NCBI GenBank assembly: GCA_020055645.1
Contig: CM034546.1
Span: 134,685,875 to 134,749,874, forward strand
Source of the DNA: Tomocerus qinae
Lineage: Eukaryota > Arthropoda > Collembola > Entomobryomorpha > Tomoceridae
DNA length: 64,000 nt
Reading direction: 5' to 3'
Part shown: positions 43,771-56,085 of the stretch, piece by piece
Numbering within the stretch: the stretch's first letter is position 1
Layout: each line of letters starts with the position of its first letter
Notes under the pieces: model-generated
Databases searched by the model: none
What the model saw: only the letters and a program-made list of their open reading frames with translations
Told to the model about the DNA's origin: nothing
Position numbers and translations under genes: made by a program

Positions 43771-43837
43771 CCTTACCAACAACTGTGCATTATTTAAGCT
43801 AAAAATTAAAATTACAATACAATTAAATTGTACTTAC

Positions 43838-44046
43838 TGTATCGCATCCGGTGGATGATTATGACCAATTTTCCCATTTATAATGTCCCCATTCAACAAA
43901 TATTCAATCAGCGATGCTGTACATTTTCTACTGTTTCTTTCAGTGCACCTCCAATATTTTTTATTTTTAATAACAATTTTTATGGTATAAGAAAACCCTT
44001 CTCGGTGGAGTTTTTCTTGCTTAGCACGCTTACGTCCGCCATTCAT
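43838..44046 (-). CDS. FLYWCH zinc-finger exon (possibly transposon-derived)
   Basis: ATG at 44046 (MNGGRKRAKQ) runs to a consensus donor (CA-GTAAGTA at 43838/43837). It contains a single FLYWCH-type finger: F-S-Y, YWRC, C-T-A-S and the closing HNHPPD (about residues 17-66). These domains bind DNA and occur both in host regulators and in MULE-related transposases. No complete downstream gene was found, so it is a partial gene or a relic. It lies between oxygenase genes 2 and 3 on the same strand. Confidence 0.6.
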
Positions 44047-44831
44047 GGTAAGCAAGGAAATACTAAAAGCTTACTGCTACTTATTTTTTGTGAATGTTTC
44101 GTTTATCGTTCACTGATTATCATTATGACGGTGTAATTTCCATATTTCTTTCACTATGCATATACATATGAATCAATAACATCGTAGGTATGTGTAAGAA
44201 ATATAGAAAGAGAGCTACCAAGCACCAAACGTCATAAACGTAATCAAATTACACACAGGCAACGAATTTTAGCTCAAATTATATGTGTATTTCTACATTC
44301 TTAAACTACTTGCTTAAAATTACTTATATATTGTCTAAAATGTTCTTAAATATTGCAAAATGTTGAATAACTTACACATTTCCATCGATTATTTACTATA
44401 TGTGACTAATTCCTGCGCAAATAAAGTTTTGGCCTAAAAGGTCACTTTTTTTGGCCTAAATGGGTTTTCAGAGTTTTTGGTTTGGCCTAAATGGGTTTTG
44501 CCTATTGGCCTAATTGGATTGGCCTAAGTATCCGTACACCGTTATTAAGAGTTTCACCCAATTTTCAGTAATATTTAATATTTCATTAGTTAAGGAATTG
44601 CGGGCTGGGCGGAATTGCCGCTGAGAGTATTCATTTACATGGGTAGGATTAAATTTTAGTTTAGGTTAGGTTAGGCTTAGCCACGTTAGAGGATTATGAC
44701 AGAGTAACCATCGTCCGTTAAGATAACTTAGTATACTTACATACTTAACGGTCGCTGCTTAGTCATATTCGTTTAAGGGAAGTTAACTGACTTGTTCATT
44801 TTTATATACAACAGACGATATTTCCTCCACA
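44047..44831. other. Intergenic
   Basis: Nothing coding. A short TTAGG-like run (44655-44680) and GGCCTAAATGGGTTTT repeats (44430-44530) were noted. Confidence 0.5.
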
Positions 44832-46157
44832 CTAAAACTCGTATTTAATATCGAGTCTTTGTGTCTCATCTCGTAGCCACAAATCAAAACCGTGAGCGCT
44901 TAAAGCTTTAAAAGTAAAAGTCAAACTGAGAGGACCACTAACGAGCCCGAATAATTGTAGACAAAGAATGTCCTCCGCATTCATGAGACTAAATAGATGT
45001 CTGCCTTCAAATTCTGGCATAGGTGACTTGAGAAAATAAAAAAGCCAACATTTGAGACGAGTAAATGTAGGCACTGGAAAATTTCTGTACACACCCTCCA
45101 ACAAATTCCCCATTTGGCGAATGTTCTTTACTTCTGCATTTTTGAAACTAGCAATGATTGTGTTACGGTAGAATCGCCCGTGATCACGATATGGTAGAAA
45201 AAGAGCTACGTTGAATCTGTCTTCGATGCCAATTTGTCTTCCCACGACTGCCCAAAAGTGTGCGTATGCTTTAATTTCTTCATCAGTTGCAGTATAAATC
45301 CCATAACCCTGTGGATTTAGTACGATCATTCCGTAGAAAAGGAACTGCACAATCCCCAAATCAAATTGACCGACGGGTTTGGACCAATCCCACTTTCCAA
45401 TGTCTTTAGAAGCCTCACTAGTATCGATATGGGCTAAATCAGCTCGAAGTGCCCAAACGAGTTTTTGAGTTTCCCAATCTGAAACGATATCCTTTTGATT
45501 TGGCAATTCTCGCAAATAATTATTGTGCAAAACTTCAAGAGCTTCCAAAGAACGGTTTTCTGCAAGATAAGCTGCCGATCTATGTCGTCTGCGAATTAAC
45601 TCTAAGGTTTTCCCAGCATTGCTTTTTGGATCCAAAATCTCTGGTCCAGATTCAAAAAGCAGTTTGAAATATATAAAGGTTGTCAGCATTCTTTCGTATG
45701 CTTTCGGGATGTTTTCAAAACTTCTTGTAGTTTCTACCACAGATGACATAGTTTTTATTGATATCGATTGCATCATTCCATCCAGTAGCATCAGAGAGAA
45801 GCTTACGTAGTTCCTACGGTAGAAATCTACGCTTGCTTTAAGTAAATTCACATCAGCCCAAGAAACATTTCCAGTGAAGTTTTTATCGTAATTTGGATTG
45901 TGAAAAGGAGATTCGGTGATGAAATAAGTAAGGAAATCCTCGTAGTACGCTGCAATAAAACTTTGGATTATTTTTTATTTTGAGTGTATTTGGTTAGTTT
46001 AGTTCAGAAAATTCATTAAAAATATACAAAATATCAATCATTAATGTGTAAATCGATTCTTACGAATTGCCCTTGTTTGTCTGAAAGTGACAGCAAAAGT
46101 GTTACTTAATAATTGTAATAGAATCACAGCTACTCCATTGATAAAAGTCAATTTCAT
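44832..46157 (-). CDS. MpaB/rubber-oxygenase-type (DUF2236) protein 3
   Basis: Exons 46157-46064 and 45949-44832, intron phase 1, 403 residues. Signal peptide MKLTFINGVAVILLQLLSN. Motifs: IRRRHRSAAYLAENR and VGQFDLGIVQFLFYG...HFWAVVGRQIGIEDRFN. It shares QFLFYG and the RRRHRS version of the first motif with copy 4, so the array splits into pairs 1-2 and 3-4. The frame is intact. Confidence 0.82.
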
Positions 46158-47789
46158 TGTCACCGTTGGTCAGAACTCAGAACCAAAGACATCACCATCA
46201 CAGATATTTAATCCCACTTTACAAAAATATATTTTAACGAATTGAATTTAGCTCAGATATTTAATTTACAAGATTATCAGGAAATAATGCTTTTAATCAC
46301 CCAATTCAAATTTAATAATAAAAGTATCTTACAGTTAATCAGGTTACTCATCTTTCTATAGAGATTATATTCACTGCAGAGATAAATTTGTTATATATTG
46401 TGTTTGTATCACATTTGTAAATGCCGACTAAAAGCTGAAACGGAATACAAAATCGACGGAATGATCAGACATTCAGATGATTGCTAAACATGCCTTGTAA
46501 TACAATGTTTCATGCTAACAGTGCAGCCCAACAATATAATCATGGTTTTAATTCACCCGACTAAAATGGCGAAAACGAAATTTCCATATTTTATGTTACT
46601 GGTTGCATTCACTTTACATTTGTTCTAAAGATCGGTACATACTTCATTCAACGCAGTCTTAATATGGTAATCAAAATAGCGATTTTCTTTATTTATGCTA
46701 TTTTGGCCAGATGGACAAAATATGTTTAGCCGGCTAAAATGGAACACTGAATATGACATGAAGTACCTATATAAGTAAATTTTTCATCCATATCTTATAG
46801 TTATGCGAAAAATTGAGCAACACGATGAGATAATGTCCATCTGTAATTCCCATCAAATCCTTTAAAAGAGCCTGCAAGTTTTTCTGGATGGGTTCTATGA
46901 TCTCAAAAAAGATTAATGTATAATTAGAGCTAGAACTAATTTTCCGTGATTATTAGAGTTAACTACTGGAAAAACCATAAATTGGCCATAATATAACAAA
47001 AACTTTAATAATACGTAGTTTATTCCAATTGAAAGAATGTTCTATTTATCTTCGGAATTTTTAATACTTTTTTCAAAATAGGTTCCAAAGTTACAATTAT
47101 TGAGATTCAAAGTAGCCTCATCACATATATCAAATTTAATATACTCATCACAACCTGAATCGTTGTAAACGAAAAGTCCCAACATAGCCATTTGTCATTT
47201 CAAAAGATATCCAAATGTTGTTTTTCGGTCCCTGGCCTAAACACCAAAGAGCAAATATAAAGACGATACAATTTTTAATGTTTGGAGGTCTGACGTTGGA
47301 AATTGGAATTTACACGCGTCTTATTAAGCTTAATTGGTTTTTTAAACAGTTAAAGTTTTCAAAGTCAGCTCTACACGCTCTACTGCATTCTTTTCTCCTT
47401 TTTATGAAACTAAATTTGACTTATTTGACCGTATTTACAAATTGATTGAAGTAAGTTTTCTACATTTTGAAATTGAGTCACATAATACTCATACTATAAT
47501 TGTTATTTAATGATATAATTATAAAATTCTTATCAAAAGTGCGATTTCTGGCAAACTAATACTACTATTTGCATACTAATTTTTTTACTACGATAGCTTT
47601 TACTGATTGTTTTACTACACCGAGAACCAAAACGACTAAGCGATTGTCCAGCTCGCTGAGGGCGACCACCTCTGCTCAAGCCTAAATGTGCTCAACGATT
47701 CTCGATTATCTCCCAATTATTCTACAGACAAATGTCAAATAAATGTAGATTTAACGTATTTGTTTAAACATTAGCATCTAAATCCTTTA
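46158..47789. other. Intergenic, possibly including 3' exons of the next candidate gene
   Basis: On the minus strand around 47625-47700 there is a short frame rich in Gly/Arg/Ser (LSRGGRPQRAGQSLSRFGSR) that could be a terminal exon; no donor or acceptor is convincing. Confidence 0.35.
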
Positions 47790-47799
47790 AAATAAAATG

Positions 47800-48658
47800 T
47801 TGGGTACCTTTTACAGCAGCATAGTCATTGACTTCTACAAATTTCGAAAAGAGCTTTTCGTGATTCGTTTTTGCTTTTATTATCCAGTGTTGAAGACATT
47901 AAAATCTCCAGTTTCATAGGCACTGGGCTGTCAATTTCATTGCGTATTTCTACTGGCAGCTAACTCTGTTTTATTTTTCCCCCAGTGATTTCAACTAAGG
48001 TTTGAGACAGGATGTCTTCAATCCTTTTTTCGTGAACTTCTGTGACGACAAAATCTATTAGTAATATATTCCAAAATAAGTACGTAATTCGGCATAACTA
48101 GTGAATCATCTCAAGGCAGTTCAAAATAATATTATTAACCATAGCGATTCATATGTTTTTCTGTACAACTTTTTCTTCGTCAGTCTCTCTATAGCATTCT
48201 ATTAATTTACAAATTAGACAAGTCAATTTAAACTGTATGTACAGATAATATACGCAGCATTTTAGACAAATTTAGATCTTACGAACATAAGGCAGAGCTT
48301 AGGTGACATACACGTCAAAGTTAATAATTATCACGTAATTTGTAATATTGTGAACAATTAAAGATTTCTTACTATTTTGTAATATTCTTCTCTACTCACA
48401 CTGATGACTTTGTGGGCTAAAAGCTGTAGACATAAATTCAAAACATCTCCATTAAACACTTTAAATAAATAAATTTTTATGGTCAAAAGATCGTTAAATT
48501 CATCGGTCGTTTCTTCGAATTGAGGATGATCTGCATTCTTTATCCTGCAAGTTTTATGATTTTTTTGGGACTACGTTATATTTCATGACGATAATATAAT
48601 TACAATAAATAGTTATGTAAAATAACTACACTTACAATTTGGGATTTTCTGCCGCCAT
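47800..48658 (-). CDS. Candidate small multi-exon gene, CARD/death-fold-like, uncertain
   Basis: ATG at 48658 in good context (GCGGCAGAA follows) reads MAAENPKL, with a GTAAGTG donor inside the Leu codon. The next exon (about 48550-48367) joins in phase and gives about 60 residues with a Leu-rich helical pattern ending LLAHKVISVSREEYYKI, reminiscent of a CARD (death-fold adaptor). A donor (GTAAGAAA) follows. Further frames at about 48050-47960 (TEVHEKRIEDILSQTLVEI) and about 47860-47810 (EKLFSKFVEVNDYAAVK) look coding but do not link in phase, and one meets a TAG. Structure, completeness and function are unproven. Confidence 0.3.
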
Positions 48659-49508
48659 GATGATTTACTGGAATATTAAAACCTTAACTTCTCTCAACTA
48701 TACGATTGATACACGATGTTGCAATACACAAAATACACAAAATTTAGGAGTCCATTAAATTAATATATAAACCGGAAATTTTACTTTTTTATGTAATGCT
48801 TGATAGATAGGAATGACATTTAGAAGGCATACCATTGAAAGATATAATAGTAAATAGTATATCATCACGTGAAAATGTTTAGTATATAAATATATATAGC
48901 GATTTAGTTTTCAAGGCTCATGAACAACAAGTCAGCAAAAAATGTTTACTCGCCTACGTGGCTATAATAGATGAATATATGAATCTAGTAAAAACATGAA
49001 ACATGTATATTATTTATACTATACTTTTATATTTTCACATGTATTTAGTAAATATGATAATAAATGTATAGTCATTGCACCTACTAATGACTAGCATTAC
49101 AGCAACCATAATCTTGCCGGTTGAACATCCGGTAAGATAGAAGAAGTAGAAATTATTAGTCATGCAATTAATTTTTAAAAATGTTTAACTTTACTTTCTG
49201 TAATGTAGTAGGTCATTATTTGATATTCGGGTCCAAAACTATACAAATTAACTAGTTGGCTATTTACTTTCTACTTGAACGAACTATGAAATAATGTTAA
49301 CAATATAAGATGTAATGTTAAAGAAATTTTCCAGTATACTGTTCTCGCAGGATTATTATCTTGCGAAATTGTATAACCAGCTAGCTGAACTACATATTTT
49401 ATAACGAATATATATTTCAAGTTTTCTTATTATCTGAAATTTCATTTTCTTCCAATAATGCTATACTCTCAGCCTGATCTTAGGCGGCTTTGTTTCCACT
49501 AACTTCCA
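48659..49508. other. Intergenic
   Basis: AT-rich DNA with no feature recognised. Confidence 0.5.
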
Positions 49509-50054
49509 CTAACAATCTTCTAACGTTACACTTTGTGCATTATCTTCTGATATTTTACTCTCGGGATTATCTTCTGACATTTTACTCTCGGGATTATCTT
49601 CTGATGTTTTACTGTGGGGGTCATCTTCTGATGTTTTATTTTTGGGGTTATCTTCAGATATCCTACCTGTGTCTAAATTTGTATTATTTTTCACATCGAT
49701 TGCTGAAATAGAATTAGGATCAAACTCGTCCGTTGTTACATTCTCTGGATTTCCATCTTTCAAAATTGAATCTTTATCGTCCGAAGTAATGGTATTTTCA
49801 CTATCTCCAGAATCCTCATAGTTTGAAATCATTTTTTCAGCATTTTTTTCTGTAGTTTTATTTCCGTGTGTATTTGTGTCAGAGAGGGGAGTAATTGGTG
49901 GATTAGCGTCTGAAACCATGCCCGTTTGCTTATCTTTTGACATAATTGTGGTTTCAAGGTAAATATCTGTACTATTGTCTGCAAATAATGGCGTTTCGGA
50001 TTTTTTGTCATCTGAAACTATACTTTCTGCATTATCTGGAGTAGCAAAGGTTTC
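49509..50054 (-). CDS. In-frame acidic repeat extension after the LAP1-like stop codon
   Basis: Same frame as the gene ending at 50055, separated only by its TAA, then 181 sense codons to the next stop. Very rich in Asp, Glu, Asn, Ser and Thr. Near the end it has four or five tandem copies of an eight-residue unit (TSEDNPES, MSEDNPES, ISEDNAQS). Such order in one frame is unlikely by chance. It could be reached by stop readthrough, be part of the gene in other alleles, or have been cut off by a recent nonsense change. The first ATG inside it is at 49943. Confidence 0.55.
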   Translation of the reverse strand, partial: ETFATPDNAESIVSDDKKSETPLFADNSTDIYLETTIMSKDKQTGMVSDANPPITPLSDTNTHGNKTTEKNAEKMISNYEDSGDSENTITSDDKDSILKDGNPENVTTDEFDPNSISAIDVKNNTNLDTGRISEDNPKNKTSEDDPHSKTSEDNPESKMSEDNPESKISEDNAQSVTLEDC

Positions 50055-51449
50055 TTAGTGAATACTGTTGTCCAGAGTAGTCATTACAAGAAAGTTATCA
50101 TTTGATGTTGTACCTTCAGGATTTTCATGGGCTTTGTTTTCAATGGCTTCATTAAAATTCGGTATTGTAGTTGCGGGATCTTTATCGTCCAAAACTGGGT
50201 CTCCAGCACGCTTATCATTTGAAAATTGCGTGTACATCAAATAAGGACTAACACGTTTCTTATTATCCCCATAAGCAGTCCCCGCGCTCTTAGTGTTGAT
50301 ACCATTGTTATCCGTTTTTGTGTACTCCCAAATTGTAGAAGCTGAATTACAATCCGAAATGTTGCTTTTGGTGATCATGTGTTTCTCAAGATAATTTTGA
50401 TTTTGCTGAAGGTCTATGATGGTGCATGGAACGTGGTTTTCATTTTCATCAACAGTTGTATTTCCAATTTGACGAACGTCTAAAACTGCAATTTGATTTC
50501 TATCAGAACTAAGATCATTGTTTTGCATCGGTTCTTGTTCACCAAAGTCAATTTTCCTCTGAAAGTTGATAGTTGAATTAGGGCTGGTATATTCTGTTAA
50601 AATTTCACTGTCCTTCACATCTACTAGAGTTTCCTCATTCCGGCCAATAAGAATTGTATTGACGCCAATTCTGGAAATTAATGCTTCTCTTTCATTCTGT
50701 TCAAAATGAGTCCACGCTTCATTGAAAATGGTATTTCTTAATCCCTCGTTGCTTATTATTCCCTCTGTCTGCATTGTTTGATTGTCCAATCGTTCAGGCA
50801 CCGTAGCTGTGAAGATGAAAGTTACATTTTTGTAAGGGGCAAAGTCGTTGTCGCAATAGTTGTGCAAATAGATGAAGACATTTTCATTTTTTATTTTGTC
50901 AACGTTTTCGATCAAGACAACTCTTGACGTTTTCTCAGAAAAGGCTTTTTCAATCAAAGCAAAATTTCCCCTGACCGCTTCTTCAGTAACAAAGTCTAGA
51001 TAACTTTTCTTGATTACGAAGAGACCACCTGGTTGATTCAATTTATTGCATGTTTCTGCTATTTCGTGAACAAGATTGTTACACGCGTTTTCATCCCGGT
51101 ACAATCCTTGTTTGTTCGGTTTTAAGAATAGAAATACAGCAGGTCGTGTTGAAATACCCAATAAAGTTGGTGTTAGGGAAGCTATGATTTTTACTTTATC
51201 GTCTTCCTGAATTCCTGGACTTTCCTTGCCAACATTTCTAAAGGTAGCGTCTACTTCGTTAGCTTTGTCATCTCTGTACTTTCGTCCTGTTTCCACTAAT
51301 GCTTCTTGAAACGGCCGATTTCTCCGTTGTTTATTACGGATGTAATAACAATGCGGATCAGAAGATATACAGTTTCCAAAGAACATTTGTAACAGAACAC
51401 CCACAGAAAATAATGGCACTGATCGGGTACCCTTGTGATTAATTCCCAT
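50055..51449 (-). CDS. LAP1/TOR1AIP-like torsin-activator domain protein
   Basis: 464 residues from the ATG at 51449. An N-terminal hydrophobic stretch (VPLFSVGVLLQMFFG) would act as signal or anchor. Residues about 110-275 match the luminal AAA-like domain of torsin-interacting proteins LAP1 and LULL1: LHNYCDNDFAPYKNVTFIFTA corresponds to the family's YCD-AxK-V strand, and ISRIGVNTILI to the segment holding the arginine finger that activates torsin ATPases (R in SRI). No nucleotide-binding motif is present, as expected of this degenerate AAA fold. The C-terminal half is long, polar and low in similarity. Known relatives act in the nuclear envelope and ER lumen. It lies within the oxygenase array by position only. 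Confidence 0.62.
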   Translation of the reverse strand: MGINHKGTRSVPLFSVGVLLQMFFGNCISSDPHCYYIRNKQRRNRPFQEALVETGRKYRDDKANEVDATFRNVGKESPGIQEDDKVKIIASLTPTLLGISTRPAVFLFLKPNKQGLYRDENACNNLVHEIAETCNKLNQPGGLFVIKKSYLDFVTEEAVRGNFALIEKAFSEKTSRVVLIENVDKIKNENVFIYLHNYCDNDFAPYKNVTFIFTATVPERLDNQTMQTEGIISNEGLRNTIFNEAWTHFEQNEREALISRIGVNTILIGRNEETLVDVKDSEILTEYTSPNSTINFQRKIDFGEQEPMQNNDLSSDRNQIAVLDVRQIGNTTVDENENHVPCTIIDLQQNQNYLEKHMITKSNISDCNSASTIWEYTKTDNNGINTKSAGTAYGDNKKRVSPYLMYTQFSNDKRAGDPVLDDKDPATTIPNFNEAIENKAHENPEGTTSNDNFLVMTTLDNSIH

Positions 51450-52730
51450 TGTAGCTTACTGTAACAACCAAAAATAAATTAACATTTTTAATTTGCTATC
51501 TTACTTTCATCGACCCTGGATATATTTACAAAAATTGGAAGTTGTGTTTCTAACCTTGTCTTTTGCACACCTTATTGCATAAATTATCGGGGAACTAGTT
51601 ATTACTTTAAAAATAACCGAACTTAAATGGTTGCTTCCTCAGTAGTGTAATGTACTGATATAAGTGATAATTGGATTCAGAAATGATTCATTCATCATTC
51701 CATTTACACTTGTCTCTGTAATCTTAATTGGCATTTAATATGTTATCATAACATGCCATTGAAATACCGATTACGGTTGATTACTTGTGGACAACGTGGA
51801 TGCATATATCTTATAGGCTACCTGTAAACGCAGCCAGATAAAAATCGAGAGGGCACAAATTTTTTTGACGTTTTATAACGAGACGTGATATATAGTTTAA
51901 ACTATCAGATACACCATACATTATAGCCATGAGTCATCATCAGTCATAACATGACCTAATAGGTATCGGTATTAGTTGTGTATGACAATCTTTTATCTTT
52001 CCACACGTGTGTGATTCACGGCCATCTGAAGACTCGCGTTTGGACTCAAAAAAATTGCTTATGCGTGATGAAATCAAATTACATTCATCCAGTAAAATAT
52101 CTTTCCCCAGCCATTTGCATTACCACAATCTGTAATTCGTTTATTTACTGAAACTTATAAGCTACCTTCAGGTATATTATGGTTAATTTATTTTTAGATT
52201 CCCTTTGGATGTAAAGCTTTAAAATTGTTTATGCGGCAATGAACATACTATTCTCTTTTACACTAAACTAAAGCCCGACACATTATTGATTCAAATACTG
52301 TAATCTTTTGCGTGCTACAATTGACAATGATATTGCATTCCTTCTAGACTCTGACACGGGGGAGCATAGTTCATCAACGAATAAAAAATAAACACAATAG
52401 AAAATATTTAATTATAATTGGTTGACCGTTTTAAATAAATCGACTTTATTTCTAGATTTAAAAAACTGAAAGGGTAAATAAAATTTATTACAAACAACAT
52501 CAACTAATTAAAATAAATCGAAATGAATAGTTTTTGGACGCGTAACTGAGGATCAATACGATACCATCTTTTATTCTCTGTTTCTTTTAGTTTTTTACTG
52601 CTGGTAGTACTAATACTGATGTTATGAAGTAAGTACTGACCTACAGGTTGTGAATATAGTTAAAATTTGTCCTATTACTATAATAGTTGATATTATATTA
52701 TCTTGTCAATACAATAAAATACCTATCACA
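51450..52730. other. Intergenic
   Basis: No gene or repeat recognised. Confidence 0.5.
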
Positions 52731-54053
52731 TTATTGCAATTCAAAATCGTATTTAATGCCTACTCTTTCAATCTCTTGACGAAGCCATGACTCCAAGGTT
52801 AATCTTGTCATAGTTTTGTAAGTGAAAGCCAGGTTGATGGGTCCCGTAAGCATTCCGACAAATTGTAGACAAACAATATCTTCAGCATTCATTATTTTCA
52901 ACAGATTTCTTCCTTCGAATTCTGGTAGAGGAGATTTCAGGAAATAGTAAAGCCAGCATTTGAATCGTGCTCCCGTTGGGACTAGAAAATTTCTGTAGAC
53001 ACCCTCCATTAAATTTCCCATTTGGCGAATGCTCATCTCTTCGGCATTTTTGAGGTTGGCGACAATGATATTTCTGTAGAATCGTTGATAATCAAGTAGC
53101 GGTAGATGGAGAGCCCCATTGAATCTGTCTTCGATGCCCAATTGTCTTCCAACGACGGCCCAAAAATGTCTGTATGCATTAATCTCTCCTTCTGTTAAGA
53201 AATGAACTCCGTAACCCGGCGGGTTGAATAAAACGATCCCGTAAAAAAGGAATTGCACAACTCCTAAATCAAATTGACTCACTGGTTTTGTCCAATCCCA
53301 CTTTCCAATATCTTTTGGGGCCTCACTCGTGTCAATTATCGCCAAATCTTCCCGAAGTGCCAAAACCAATTCATGAGTGTCCCTATCTGGAACAACGTCC
53401 ATTGGTTTGGGAAAGTCCCCCAAAGAGTTTTCTTCTTCTTTCATTGCCATGAGAGCTTCCATAGAACGATTTTCTGACAAGTAAGCTGCTGATCTGTGTC
53501 GCCTGCGAATGAATTCCAAGGCTTTTTGTGCGTTGCTTTTCGGATTGAGTAATTCGGGGCCTGCTTCAAAAAGCAGTTTGAAGTATATAAATGAATTCAA
53601 CATTCGTTCATACCCTTTTTGTACATTTTTAAAGCTTCCTGTGGTTTCTACCACCGAAGACATGGTTTTTATAGATATTGAGAATAATAACGAATTCATT
53701 TGCATTACAGCGAAGCTCGCGTAATTTCTATGGTAGAAATCTAAGTTTTGTGTTAGTAAATTCACATCTGCCCATGGAACATTCCCTGTGAAGTTTTTGT
53801 CATAATTTCCTTCATAAAAAGGAGCTTCGTTGATGAAATACGTAAAGAAATCCTCGTAATACTCTGTAATGTAAATAAAGAACGTTTAATAATTATTATA
53901 TAATATTTGTTAAACTAACATAATCTTAAAAGTTTAATTTAAAATAAATTTATGCTTACGAATTCCTCTTTCCTCTTTGTTTGTGCCTACAAAAATGTTA
54001 CTTGACAACTGTAGCAGAATCACTGCGGCTAAAATGCTTAAGATAAACTTCAT
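52731..54053 (-). CDS. MpaB/rubber-oxygenase-type (DUF2236) protein 4
   Basis: Exons 54053-53960 and 53863-52731, intron phase 1, 408 residues. Signal peptide MKFILSILAAVILLQLSSN. Motifs: IRRRHRSAAYLSENR and VSQFDLGVVQFLFYG...HFWAVVGRQLGIEDRFN. It has a short acidic insertion (KEEENSLGDF) where copies 1 and 2 have KDNSL. Intact; closest to copy 3. Confidence 0.82.
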
Positions 54054-56085
54054 TGTTGTTTCTGACTAGGAACAGTATTAGGATCATTGAAACTGCACTT
54101 TATTAAATTTCTTCTTGAATTGTATTTTCAAATGCATTCGCCCAACTATAATTCCAAGTATAAATTGCTTAGATTTTATTTTTGTTTCTGAAGCGTTTTC
54201 AAAGAATATTATTATGAAGTCTTATTATGTTATTATTGTATCCTTTTAATTGCTTTTAGCAGCATTTATATTATACTTCAGATGAACCATACACCCCTCT
54301 ATGTTGTATTACTTATATACCTAATAATAAACACGTTGAAACCCCATGTAAGTATAACCGACTGTAGGATCAGACATTTCAAAGGTGACTAAACTGGTAT
54401 TGTGAAATGTTAGTGTTAGTGTAGTAAATACATGGTATTATATAGATATTTCTGGAGGTAAATATACCTTTAGTGCACTTTTTATAATCACGTAACTACG
54501 TAGTATGCGAAATAAATATGCAACAAAAAGGTACAATCCAGAATCACGGTGAGATTTTGTTCGTCTCAAACTCCCATAAAATCCAGTGGTTGCTGTTATT
54601 CATAAAATGTTGTTCTATAAAGTTTGTTCTATAAAGATTCTTATAAAGATAAATTGGCTGAATGATGGTAATTTTCCATAGAATCGTGTTAAGAAAAGAT
54701 TCTCTTGCCCGACACCTTAACAGAATACAGATACATAAAGTTTGCATGACGTAATTGGTTTTAATGCCGCATACCTACCGTAAAGCTAAAATTAGATATC
54801 TCATTAGCTTCACAAATGACTTGCACATTTCATGGTAAAAGATTAATTATTTTATTTTAAAAAATTTAAATTTTAATAATTTTAGTGCTTAAATGCGGAT
54901 GGCAATAGCAAAATCAAAATTTCTCAAACAATGTGATGTAGATTTTCGATGCTAATGCCTGTTCAATGTGTTCAATATTAAGCGAAAGATAGAAAATACA
55001 AGTTCAAGATAAACAGTGTTTATTTCTCATGAATCTCAGCATTCTTATGTAAACTAGAGATGATGTGGCATTATAATATCTTAAGCACAACTTTGGCTTA
55101 TTGCATTGATGTTTCTCTCGCAAAAAACCAGTTTAAGGAAAATGAAACTAAAATCCATGTTTTTGATTTGCTCTCTATGTTTTGCATTGTCTAAATTCTA
55201 TTGAGGATTAATTCATGAAATGAAGATATTCACTTTTATGTGATTAAAAAATTCCAGTCAATTTCAATTATTCTGTAGAAGATAATTTTAAATTGCCTCG
55301 TAAATCTACAGAAATGTCTGAATAGCCAAAAAGTCCCAACATAAAAGGTAACGTTGTGGTAATAGAAAAGCAATTCTTGGTTGCAACAACAACGCATTTA
55401 GAGAACACATTATTATATTCATCAGTTTCCTAGTTTTGAAAATATGTTAAGGTATCACAAAATGTCTGCAGCAATAACAACAAAGTTGTGAATTGAATGA
55501 AATGATCTGTAGGATATTTTATCTGTCCATTATAGAAAAGTACCTGTTTGATGATGCAATTAGGAAGAAATGGAAATAGATTTAAATATAATGAAGGTCG
55601 AATACAAGATTCACTCGGGTTAACTATTACGTCATACGAACTTCAATTAATATTACAATGGGTAGAAATGTATATGAATACTGTTTCGATAAAAAATACT
55701 TTTGTATCATGTGGAGTAGAATGTTGTTGTTGATAAATGATGGGTATAGGAAATACCTTTGCAAAAATTTACTCATCAATGATGTGAATAAACTTTTATC
55801 TAATAATGGTAATGGCTAGCATAATGGTATTCTGTTATGTAGTAGAGGAAATGTATGTAATGCCGTAAAATATTAAATCTCATAGTAAAAATTGAAAATG
55901 ATTTAAACTTCCTCCGTACATTCATCGGTTAAACTTTATAAAAATTGCAGTCCAGTAATTTCTCTTAATGTATGCGGTTGGTATATGAGATAATTTAATT
56001 AAGGTGAAGCGGGTTATAATTGATTGAAAGAATGTTTTTATGTTGTAATTAATTTATTTCCAAATGTCATATACAAAGACAGTTT
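54054..56085. other. Intergenic, 2 kb
   Basis: AT-rich; no coding frame of note on either strand. Confidence 0.5.

Noticed and set aside
44655..44680. TTAGG-type arthropod telomere repeat
   Set aside because: Only about three imperfect units; too short to mean an interstitial telomere.
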